From Clostridia bacterium (GTDB lineage: Bacteria > Bacillota_A > Clostridia > Oscillospirales > Acutalibacteraceae): a stretch of 9,030 nt of DNA. The notes under the pieces were generated by a model. The model was not told where the DNA came from and did no database searches. It worked only from the letters and a program-made list of their open reading frames with translations. This document shows positions 1 to 5,459 of the stretch, in pieces. Both the position numbers and the translations under genes were made by a program. The DNA lies in NCBI GenBank assembly GCA_009930155.1, contig RZYX01000077.1, positions 1-9,030 on the forward strand. Direction: 5' to 3'. Numbering within the stretch: the stretch's first letter is position 1; every line of letters starts with the position of its first letter.

Positions 1-99
1 ATTAAACAATTATTTAGCATTGATGAATTCAATGGACGAAATGTAGAGATATTTACAGATAAAATTTTAGCAGCCCATCGTTATGAGTATGGCTATTAA
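1..99 (+). CDS. C-terminal end of an unidentified element gene (partial)
   Basis: The frame starting at base 1 is open for 32 codons and stops at TAA 97-99, ending in the residues AAHRYEYGY. The start lies outside the window. The tail is rich in aromatic and charged residues and shows no motif I can assign. It is the gene just upstream of the excisionase array, and only 19 bases separate its stop from the next start, so the two are probably co-transcribed. In comparable elements this position is often taken by a replication or mobilisation gene, but nothing visible here proves that. The frame could also be open by chance, although its tight fit to the downstream ribosome site argues for a real gene. 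Confidence 0.55.
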   Translation: MKQLFSIDEFNGRNVEIFTDKILAAHRYEYGY

Positions 100-118
100 G
101 ACAATGGAGGAATTTATT

Positions 119-343
119 ATGACAAATACTATACAAAAAACAACCCAACCAATGGAAATGCCATCTTTCGCAGGGTATGAAAAAAGAACTTACACCGTTG
201 ATGAAATACAGGATATTTTAAATATCAGTAGAACTACCGCTTACGAGTTAGTAAAAATGGATAACTTTAAAGTAATAAGAGTAGGAAGAACAATTCGCAT
301 TTCTAAAAGAAGTTTTGATGAATGGTTAGACAATCAAATTTAA
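119..343 (+). CDS. Excisionase-family DNA-binding protein, copy 1 (74 aa)
   Basis: This is a small winged-helix protein of the excisionase/HTH_17 type. The helix-turn-helix spans about residues 26-47 (TVDEIQDILNISRTTAYELV). It is followed by the wing strand pair VIRVGRTIRI (52-61) and a closing helix SFDEWLD (65-71). Proteins of this family bind DNA at attachment sites and direct integrases toward excision, or act as small regulators. I place the start at ATG 119 because GGAGG at 106-110 lies 8 bases upstream. An in-frame ATG at 83 lies inside the preceding gene and has no ribosome site. The first 20 residues form a polar tail. Copies 2 and 3 downstream are close paralogues, sharing for example the TYTVxEIQ and SFD motifs. 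A perfect hairpin follows the gene. Confidence 0.85.
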   Translation: MTNTIQKTTQPMEMPSFAGYEKRTYTVDEIQDILNISRTTAYELVKMDNFKVIRVGRTIRISKRSFDEWLDNQI

Positions 344-409
344 TGTCAAATGTGCAATTTATAGATATAAATCGTTTTTGTACCTTTGTTGGTTTTTCAT
401 TTTTATCCT

Positions 410-444
410 AAAATATAGCCAAGTCAATAACTTGGCTATATTTT
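410..444 (+). terminator. Hairpin terminator/attenuator between excisionase copies 1 and 2
   Basis: A perfect 14-bp stem pairs 410-423 (AAAATATAGCCAAG) with 431-444, with a 7-base loop. The A-rich left end and T-rich right end make it look like a bidirectional intrinsic terminator. The ribosome site of the next gene (447-452) begins only three bases after the stem. No room is left for a promoter between them, so the hairpin must sit inside any transcript that reaches copy 2. It may attenuate transcription or affect ribosome access. Confidence 0.7.
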
Positions 445-461
445 ATAGGAGGAATGATTTT

Positions 462-644
462 ATGAAAGACACAATAATAGCAGCCGAAAAAGGCACCTAT
501 ACTGTTGAGGAAATACAGACCATTCTTGGCATTGGTAGAAATGCTGCTTACGAGTTAATTAAAATGGATTATTTTAAAGTTATACGATTAGGAAGAACTA
601 TTCGCATAACGAAAAAAAGTTTTGATGCATGGTTTGATGAGTAA
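462..644 (+). CDS. Excisionase-family DNA-binding protein, copy 2 (60 aa)
   Basis: This is a minimal excisionase-type winged helix. The HTH spans residues 14-34 (TVEEIQTILGIGRNAAYELI), the wing is VIRLGRTIRI (40-49), and the final helix SFDAWFDE reaches the C-terminus. The start at ATG 462 is chosen because AGGAGG at 447-452 lies 9 bases upstream. The longer frame from 378 would run through the hairpin and adds 28 hydrophobic residues unlike the paralogues. It is very similar to copy 1 (YELxKMDxFKVIRxGRTIRI) but lacks copy 1's polar N-terminal tail. It carries seven A bases just before its SFD codons, where copy 3 has eight. It is likely a recombination directionality factor or a regulator of the element. 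Confidence 0.85.
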   Translation: MKDTIIAAEKGTYTVEEIQTILGIGRNAAYELIKMDYFKVIRLGRTIRITKKSFDAWFDE

Positions 645-656
645 GGAGAAATGTTT

Positions 657-830
657 ATGGACTCAAAAATTACATCTTTTGAAGGATATGAAAAACGCAC
701 ATACACTGTAACAGAAATACAAGATATTTTAGGTGTAAGTCAACCAACGATTTATAACTTGATAAAACAAAATTTATTCCATTGCGTTAAAATTGGCAGG
801 GCAATTCGTGTTTCCAAAAAAAAGTTTTGA
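657..830 (+). CDS. Excisionase-family protein, copy 3, truncated by a frameshift (57 aa)
   Basis: The start is ATG 657 with AAGGAGA at 643-649, overlapping the stop of copy 2. The protein keeps the whole HTH (about 17-38, TVTEIQDILGVSQPTIYNLI) and the wing (KIGRAIRVS) but stops at TGA 828-830 right after KKKF. Copies 1, 2 and 4 continue here with an SFDxW helix. Just before the stop is a run of eight A bases (816-823); copy 2 has seven at the same place. Removing one A restores SFDEWLDYGSQ and a 73-residue frame ending at 879, which overlaps the start of copy 4. The extra A could be a recent mutation, a homopolymer sequencing error, or a site where transcript slippage makes both forms. The shortened form lacks the closing helix and may not fold normally. 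Confidence 0.75.
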   Translation: MDSKITSFEGYEKRTYTVTEIQDILGVSQPTIYNLIKQNLFHCVKIGRAIRVSKKKF

Positions 831-868
831 TGAATGGTTAGATTATGGAAGTCAGTCAGGAGGTACAA

Positions 869-1285
869 ATGGAAAGTGAAGCAACACTTGTTCGACAAAA
901 GAAAAGTATGTCGATTCCTGAAATGGGTAGACTTCTTGGACTTAAAAAGACAGAGTCGTATTATCTGCTACATAAAGGTTTCTTTGAAATTATAACCATT
1001 GGCAATAATATGCGAGTTATGGTAGATAGTTTTGAAGAATGGTATGCAGGGCAATTTCACTATAAAAAAGTTGATGGTCCTGCACCCGGAAGTAAATGGA
1101 CAGATACAACAATGTCTATTACAGAAACCGCTGAATTGATAGGTATTTCAAACTGGGAGATTTATGAGTTAATTAAAATTAAACCGTTCAAAATCACCAC
1201 AATCAGCAATAAAAAGCGTGTCAACAAAGAGAGCTTTGAACAATGGTACAACAATCAAACAAAATATAAAAAGATAAATACATAG
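869..1285 (+). CDS. Tandem double excisionase-type HTH protein, copies 4 and 5 (138 aa)
   Basis: Two winged-helix units of the same family are fused in one chain. Unit 1 covers about residues 13-60 (SIPEMGRLLGLKKTESYYLL, then ITIGNNMRV and SFEEWY). Unit 2 covers about 81-128 (SITETAELIGISNWEIYELI, then TTISNKKRV and SFEQWY). A Gly/Pro-rich linker (about 68-76) joins them. The order of elements is identical in both, which points to internal duplication. The wing lost the IxxGRxIRI pattern of copies 1-3, so DNA preference has probably changed. Start ATG 869 has AGGAGG at 858-863; the alternative ATG 845 has no ribosome site. A two-headed protein could bridge adjacent sites on DNA. The stop codon overlaps the ribosome site of the integrase gene, which implies coupled translation. 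Confidence 0.85.
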   Translation: MESEATLVRQKKSMSIPEMGRLLGLKKTESYYLLHKGFFEIITIGNNMRVMVDSFEEWYAGQFHYKKVDGPAPGSKWTDTTMSITETAELIGISNWEIYELIKIKPFKITTISNKKRVNKESFEQWYNNQTKYKKINT

Positions 1286-1297
1286 GAGGATATTATT

Positions 1298-2671
1298 ATG
1301 GCATCAATCGTAAAAAGGAAAAGTAAATATTCAGTAGTCTACACTTGTGAAGATGAAAACGGAGTTAAACGACAAAAGTGGGAAACCTTTTCGTCAAATG
1401 CTGCCGCCAAAAAAAGAAAAACCGAAGTAGAGTTTCAACAAAATAAAGGAACCTTTATTGTCCCTACCGCAAAAACTGTTTCAGACCTATTAACAGAGTA
1501 TGTTTCAATCTATGGAGTGAATACTTGGGCATTATCAACTTACGAAGCAAGACGAGCACTTATAGACAACTATGTTAATCCTGTTATTGGTGATAAAAAG
1601 TTAGATGATATTTCTCCAAGAATGATGGATAAATTTTATCGTGAGCTACTTACTATGCCAAGCGCTCAAAGACCATATTCAAAAAACAACGAAGAATGCG
1701 TAAGTCCTCGCAGAGTAAGAGAAATACACAAGCTACTACGCAGTGCTTTTAACCAAGCAGTTAAGTGGGAGCTTATGGCGAGAAATCCAGTAGAACACGC
1801 TACATTACCTAAAGCTGAAGAAAGTGTACGAGAAATTTGGGATGTTGATACACTATTAAAAGCATTAGATATTTGTACTGATGATATTCTAACTTTGGCT
1901 ATATCTATTGCTTTTGCTTGTTCTCTTAGAATGGGTGAAATGTTAGGACTAACTTGGGATTGCGTAGAAATGTCAAACAACAGCATTGAAAACCAAACAG
2001 CATTTATCTATGTGGATAAAGAATTACAGCGAGTAAGCAAAGCTGCAATGCAAGACCTTGGTAGTAAGGATATTATGAAAGTGTTCCCTGCAATATTATC
2101 AGGCAATCACACAGCATTAGTTCTTAAAACTCCCAAAACTAAAACTTCAACTCGTAGAATTTATTTGCCCGAAACAGTCGCTCGGTTACTTCAAGAACGA
2201 AAAGCATATATTGAAGAAATGAAAGACTTAATGGGAGATGAGTTTGTAGACCACAATTTAGTTTTTTGTGGCAATACAGGACACCCTATTGAGGGGCAAA
2301 TTATCAACCGTGCATTAGGAAAACTTATTAAAGATAACGACCTACCTAAAATAGTATTTCATAGCCTTAGACACTCAAGTATAACTTACAAACTAAAGAT
2401 TAACGGTGGTGATATTAAAGCTGTTCAGGGCGATGCAGGACACGCACAGGCTTCTAAAATGACAATAGAGAGATACTCTCATATCGTTGATGAAGATAGA
2501 CGATTTAACGCAAAGCAATTCGATGATATGTTCTTTGGCAAAAAAGAAAAACCTGTTCAAGAGGTTGAACAAGCTGTATCAGAAGAAAACGAAACTCTAA
2601 AATTGCTTAGACTATTAGAGAGTAAACCTGAATTATTAACCACTCTGAAAACTCTTGCACAAGCACTATAA
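1298..2671 (+). CDS. int: Tyrosine-type site-specific recombinase (integrase), 457 aa
   Basis: This enzyme catalyses integration and excision of the element by DNA strand exchange through a phosphotyrosine link. The N-terminal 55 residues resemble an AP2-like arm-binding domain (YSVVYTCEDENGVKRQKWETF). A SAM-like core-binding domain covers about 58-165. The catalytic domain shows the expected set: R211 (SLRMGE), probable K282 (TPKTKTSTRR), H355 and R358 (HSLRH), H382 (AGHAQ) and nucleophile Y393 (ERYSH). After Y393 about 64 extra residues form a charged tail rich in Glu and Leu, possibly a coiled segment for protein contacts. Start ATG 1298 has AGGAGG at 1284-1289. It is the last gene of the excisionase-integrase operon and points toward the tRNA fragment, as expected for an enzyme adjacent to its own attachment site. 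All catalytic residues are intact. Confidence 0.95.
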   Translation: MASIVKRKSKYSVVYTCEDENGVKRQKWETFSSNAAAKKRKTEVEFQQNKGTFIVPTAKTVSDLLTEYVSIYGVNTWALSTYEARRALIDNYVNPVIGDKKLDDISPRMMDKFYRELLTMPSAQRPYSKNNEECVSPRRVREIHKLLRSAFNQAVKWELMARNPVEHATLPKAEESVREIWDVDTLLKALDICTDDILTLAISIAFACSLRMGEMLGLTWDCVEMSNNSIENQTAFIYVDKELQRVSKAAMQDLGSKDIMKVFPAILSGNHTALVLKTPKTKTSTRRIYLPETVARLLQERKAYIEEMKDLMGDEFVDHNLVFCGNTGHPIEGQIINRALGKLIKDNDLPKIVFHSLRHSSITYKLKINGGDIKAVQGDAGHAQASKMTIERYSHIVDEDRRFNAKQFDDMFFGKKEKPVQEVEQAVSEENETLKLLRLLESKPELLTTLKTLAQAL

Positions 2672-2677
2672 ACAAAC

Positions 2678-2723
2678 AAGCACAAGACACCACGTTTTAT
2701 CGAATGTGATGTCTTGTGCTTTT
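2678..2723 (+). terminator. Rho-independent terminator of the integrase operon
   Basis: AAGCACAAGACA at 2678-2689 pairs with TGTCTTGTGCTT at 2710-2721. The stem continues past one mismatch (C2690/A2709) with CAC/GTG, and the loop is 12 bases. The right arm runs into a short T run. It begins 7 bases after the integrase stop codon. Confidence 0.85.
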
Positions 2724-2927
2724 ATAATATCTAATGTATAATATGGTAAATGGAACATAGTCCAAGCTTTTAGAAACTTGCTAAAAACTCTCTAAATTGA
2801 GTATATAGAAAGTGCAATAATTAGCTATAATTTGCTTGTAATGAGTATTACCTACATATTCGAAAAACCCTTATTTGACGGTACTTTATTGTACTTGGTA
2901 TCACTTGAAAAAAGTGTAGAGCCTGTT
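2724..2927. other. Non-coding element end, likely recombination (attP arm) region
   Basis: These roughly 200 bases carry no convincing gene. They lie between the integrase terminator and the tRNA-like core, where integrase arm sites and excisionase sites are normally found. Short repeats support this: AAGTGCAATAA (2810-2820) is inverted at 2886-2896 with one mismatch; GTAAT-gagt-ATTAC is a perfect palindrome at about 2839-2852; and ACTT motifs are phased at 2883, 2893 and 2903. Assignment to binding sites is inference. Confidence 0.5.
2881..2916. repeat. Three ACTT motifs at exact 10-bp spacing plus an inverted copy
   Basis: Consecutive 10-base blocks GTACTTTATT, GTACTTGGTA and TCACTTGAAA place ACTT at 2883, 2893 and 2903, on the same face of the helix. 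An inverted copy (AAGTG, 2912-2916) follows; with CACTT at 2902-2906 it can form a small hairpin. The cluster ends 12 bases before the tRNA-like core. Phasing of this kind fits cooperative binding of a small winged-helix protein such as an excisionase, which is inference. Confidence 0.45.
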
Positions 2928-2972
2928 CTCCTAAGGGAGAGGGCGGGGGTTCAAATCCCTCTATGCGTGCCA
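2928..2972 (+). other. tRNA-Arg(CCT)-like 3' fragment, probable attachment-site core
   Basis: The sequence reads as the 3' part of a tRNA. It has a loop CTCCTAA (2928-2934, anticodon CCT at 2930-2932), stem strand GGGAG, a 5-base variable loop AGGGC, and a T arm GGGGG-TTCAAAT-CCCTC (2945-2961). The acceptor strand TATGCGT (2962-2968), discriminator G and CCA (2970-2972) follow. The expected partner strands are absent upstream: CTGTT at 2923-2927 pairs poorly with GGGAG, and no ACGCATA-like acceptor strand is present. It is therefore a fragment starting near the anticodon loop, a common crossover place for tyrosine integrases. The intact tRNA should lie at the opposite end of the element. A Ser/Leu-type reading, with a variable-arm hairpin TCTCC/GGAGA, is less likely. 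Confidence 0.7.
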
Positions 2973-2982
2973 TACTTACAAT

Positions 2983-3026
2983 AAAAATAGATACACAGTG
3001 CTTAAATGCTCTGCGTATCTATTTTT
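2983..3026 (+). terminator. Terminator 10 bases after the tRNA fragment
   Basis: A perfect 12-bp outer stem pairs AAAAATAGATAC (2983-2994) with GTATCTATTTTT (3015-3026). An inner AGTGC/GCTCT stem has one mismatch, and the apical loop is 6 bases. The outer arm ends in a T run. It begins 10 bases after CCA, so it was probably the chromosomal terminator of the tRNA gene before the element separated the two. The A/T ends let it work in both directions. Confidence 0.85.
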
Positions 3027-3271
3027 GCTTTTATATGCCCAAAACAGTGAACGGCTTTATAGATTTATCAGTTCTATGTTTTTAGCAAGAAATATGCGTG
3101 CTGGTTAAATCGTTTAAATAGTTGGGCGAGCAAAGCTAAAATTTTTAAATCTCATAATATGGCGTGATTATTACTCACGATTGATTTTTTATAATACTCC
3201 AACATCAAGATTATATCGTAACTATGTACTTTTCCCTTTTTTTAGCAGTCTAATTATATAAGTTAAAATAG
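3027..3271. other. Non-coding stretch after the tRNA terminator, with one hairpin
   Basis: I see no gene on either strand. A nested hairpin is present: CGTGA (3163-3167) pairs with TCACG (3175-3179), and an outer AAATC (3147-3151) pairs with GATTT (3183-3187) followed by T residues. This may be a weak terminator. TTTTAGC near 3080 and GCTAAAA near 3135 form a distant inverted repeat. A 9-base copy of the tRNA acceptor end (TATGCGTGC) occurs at 3093-3101. Otherwise nothing stands out. Confidence 0.5.
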
Positions 3272-3301
3272 TTTACAAATGAACCTTGAAAATGGTATGA
3301 T
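3272..3301 (+). promoter_or_regulatory. Putative sigma-A promoter of the AMP-ligase gene
   Basis: TTTACA (3272-3277) and TATGAT (3296-3301) are separated by 18 bases. This gives a start of transcription near 3308 and a leader of about 30 bases before the TTG start codon. Both boxes match the consensus at most positions. It is the best-placed candidate in the intergenic region but is unproven. Confidence 0.45.
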
Positions 3302-3337
3302 TAAATCAATAATTGTAGAAAAAGGGGGTTTGCATTT

Positions 3338-5449
3338 TTGAATATATTTGAAGTAATTACAAACAACAATATACATAATGGGCAAAAACAAGTTATGTCA
3401 ATAAGAACAGATAAAGGTGACTACCGAAGCTATACTTATAATCAGATGTTCCAAGAGGTAGAGCAAGTTACGGACAAGTTAAAGGTAGCAGGGATAAATC
3501 CTGGTGACAGAATTGTTATTGTTGCAGAAAATTCGCCCGAATGGAATATTGCCTATTTATCTATTATGGCATCTAGATGTACAGCAGTTTTAATTGATAG
3601 TTCATTGCCAAAGCAGGAGATTCTCCGTTTGATAGAGATGTCGGATGCTAGATGCATTTTTGCTTCCCCTAAAGTAAACAAAAAACTTGATTGTATTATT
3701 TCGGATACGATTCCAGTATTAAATATACTATTAAAAGCAGAACCCTTTGATGGACATTTATTTAAAATTGCACAAACTGTTCAAGATACGATTGATGGTG
3801 ACGAGGAAGTTGCCTTTATTATTTACTCATCAGGTACAACAAAAACTGCAACAGGAATTATGCACACTCATGAGTCAATGATTGGAACAACAAATGCGGC
3901 AATTGATTTTAATCGTTTGAAAAGCACTGAAAAAATGTTGGTTGTTATTCCAAACAGCCACATTTATGGCGTTGTAACTTCTATGTTAGGCCCATTAATG
4001 TTGGGAGCATCTATGCACTTTATAGAATCTATGACAGGTGAAAATGTGCTAAAAGCGTTTGCAGAGTATAAGCCTACTGTATTTTCTTGCGTACCTAGAG
4101 TGTTTGAAATGTTTGAAAAGCAGATATTAGAAAAAATTAATAGCAAAAAAATTACATCAGTGATTTTTAAGTGTTTCTTTCCTATGTGTATGAGCCTAAG
4201 AAAAAAGACAGGAATAAATCTTGGTAAAACAATTTTCAAAAGTATTCACAAAGGTTTTGGCGGACAAATTCGTGTTTTTTGTGCAGCAGGCTCGCCTATA
4301 AAGCTTGACACAATACGGTTTTATTATGGCGTAGGTTTAAATCTATTTTTAAACTATGGGTTAACAGAAACGAATGTGCCTGTAATTGCTAACAGTTATA
4401 AGAATTATACTACAGATTCTTGTGGAAAGCCGTATCCTAATGTTCAAATTAAATTGGTTGAACTTGATGAAAACGGTAACAACGAAATTTATTTAAAAAC
4501 TCCATATATAATGAAGGGGTATTTTAGAGATGAAGAAGCAAATGCTGCCGCCTTTGAAGATGGATGGTTCAAAACAGGTGACATTGGAACGCTAAATGAA
4601 AATGGGGATATTAGCATTGTTGGTCGCTGCAAAGATAATATTGTTTTATCTACAGGTAAAAAAGTAACACCTGATGACATTGAATCTGGGTATGAATCAA
4701 TATTAGGCGTTAAGGAACTTGTTATCTGTGGCGTTCCTGCAATAGCTGGTGGCTATGATGAAATACATGCTTTTGTTGTACAAGATAACAATTCTTCGAT
4801 GACTCAAGAAGCTATCCAAAACAATGTTTTTGAAAAAGGTGCAACACTTTCTCAATATATGAAAATATCACAGATACACTTTGTAGAAGAAATACCAAAA
4901 ACATCATTGCAAAAACCAAAGCGATATTTGCTTAAAAACATTGCAATTGAGCGTCAAAATATAATTGATAATACAACAACTGAAAAATTAAAAGTAGAAA
5001 AGAAATGTGGCACACAAGATGTTATCATTGATCTAATTCAAAATGTACATAAGACCGATATTGCAATTTCATCCAACACTCGAATTTTTGAAGATATTGG
5101 ACTTGATTCACTTAATGGCATTGAACTTGATTTGTTAATTGAAGAAAATTTTGGAAAAAGCATTGCACATTGCTTTAAACCACAAATTACAATTGGACAG
5201 ATAATTTTGGAACTTGAAGAATCAGTAGTAACGGATAAAGATGAATTTTTCGGCAAAAACTTTCCTGCGGAGAAAGTTAAATTTGATTATTTTTGGTTCA
5301 AATTATATAGTTTTATAATTCGTTTTATTTATAGGGTAGAAGTCAAAGGTATTGAAAATTTACCGCTAAACAACGGTTATATTATATGTCCAAATCATCA
5401 ATCGAATTTTGACTTTTTATGGGTTACCGCAAAATTTCAAAAACATTAA
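3338..5449 (+). CDS. AMP ligase-ACP protein with a truncated PlsC acyltransferase domain (703 aa)
   Basis: A FadD/Aas-like adenylating domain fills about residues 1-540. It has SSGTT (164-168), YGLTET (340-345), TGD (413-415), GR at 429-430, GKKVTPDDIE (440-449) and a C-terminal IPKTSLQKPKR with probable catalytic K526. The loop after SSGTT reads KTATG rather than the usual GxPKG. An acyl carrier domain follows (about 555-630) with GLDSL and phosphopantetheine site S591. From about 645 a hydrophobic segment and NHQSNFD (H687, D692) open a PlsC-type acyltransferase, but TAA 5447-5449 ends it. The same frame resumes after the stop with the remaining PlsC motifs. The likely original role is to activate a fatty acid, load it on the built-in carrier and transfer it to a lysophospholipid. 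The start is TTG 3338 with AGGGGG 9 bases upstream. Codons are more A/T-rich than in ppdK, hinting at an accessory origin. Confidence 0.85.
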   Translation: MNIFEVITNNNIHNGQKQVMSIRTDKGDYRSYTYNQMFQEVEQVTDKLKVAGINPGDRIVIVAENSPEWNIAYLSIMASRCTAVLIDSSLPKQEILRLIEMSDARCIFASPKVNKKLDCIISDTIPVLNILLKAEPFDGHLFKIAQTVQDTIDGDEEVAFIIYSSGTTKTATGIMHTHESMIGTTNAAIDFNRLKSTEKMLVVIPNSHIYGVVTSMLGPLMLGASMHFIESMTGENVLKAFAEYKPTVFSCVPRVFEMFEKQILEKINSKKITSVIFKCFFPMCMSLRKKTGINLGKTIFKSIHKGFGGQIRVFCAAGSPIKLDTIRFYYGVGLNLFLNYGLTETNVPVIANSYKNYTTDSCGKPYPNVQIKLVELDENGNNEIYLKTPYIMKGYFRDEEANAAAFEDGWFKTGDIGTLNENGDISIVGRCKDNIVLSTGKKVTPDDIESGYESILGVKELVICGVPAIAGGYDEIHAFVVQDNNSSMTQEAIQNNVFEKGATLSQYMKISQIHFVEEIPKTSLQKPKRYLLKNIAIERQNIIDNTTTEKLKVEKKCGTQDVIIDLIQNVHKTDIAISSNTRIFEDIGLDSLNGIELDLLIEENFGKSIAHCFKPQITIGQIILELEESVVTDKDEFFGKNFPAEKVKFDYFWFKLYSFIIRFIYRVEVKGIENLPLNNGYIICPNHQSNFDFLWVTAKFQKH

Positions 5450-5459
5450 TTTCAAAAAC
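5433..5459. repeat. Pair of 12-bp direct repeats (15-bp period) around the in-frame stop
   Basis: AATTTCAAAAAC occurs at 5433-5444 and again at 5448-5459, separated by ATT. The second copy begins with the last two bases of the TAA stop at 5447-5449. The period is exactly five codons. Collapsing the two copies to one removes the stop in frame. Confidence 0.9.

Larger units (their letters stand above)
1..2972. mobile_element. Integrase-proximal end of an integrated element (partial)
   Basis: An array of excisionase-like genes, a tyrosine integrase and a terminator lead directly into a tRNA 3' fragment at about 2928-2972. This order is typical of integrative elements, including conjugative elements and prophages, that insert in tRNA genes. 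The genes at the left edge are co-oriented and closely spaced, so the element extends beyond the window. The right boundary is inferred to lie within the tRNA-like core. No conjugation, replication or phage structural gene is visible, so the class of element cannot be decided here. Confidence 0.75.

Noticed and set aside
818..841. Possible dnaX-like -1 programmed frameshift (A AAA AAG heptamer) in excisionase copy 3
   Set aside because: The heptamer is present in frame, but a -1 shift gives only VLMNG and then TAG at 839-841, with no family similarity. Only skipping one base (+1) restores the conserved ending.
2923..2972. Intact tRNA, or a tRNA-Ser/Leu with a long variable arm (TCTCC-TAAG-GGAGA hairpin)
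   Set aside because: No 5' acceptor strand complementary to TATGCGT and no D arm are present upstream. The loop CTCCTAA followed by GGGAG and a 5-base variable loop fits the tRNA-Arg(CCT) 3' part better.
3093..3101. TATGCGTGC, a 9-base repeat of the tRNA acceptor end, as a second attachment site
   Set aside because: No T-arm or CCA accompanies it, and nine bases are too few to support a second insertion junction. It is recorded only as a curiosity.
5447..5449. TAA recoding (altered genetic code)
   Set aside because: TAA ends several other genes in the window at sensible places, so reassignment is not supported.
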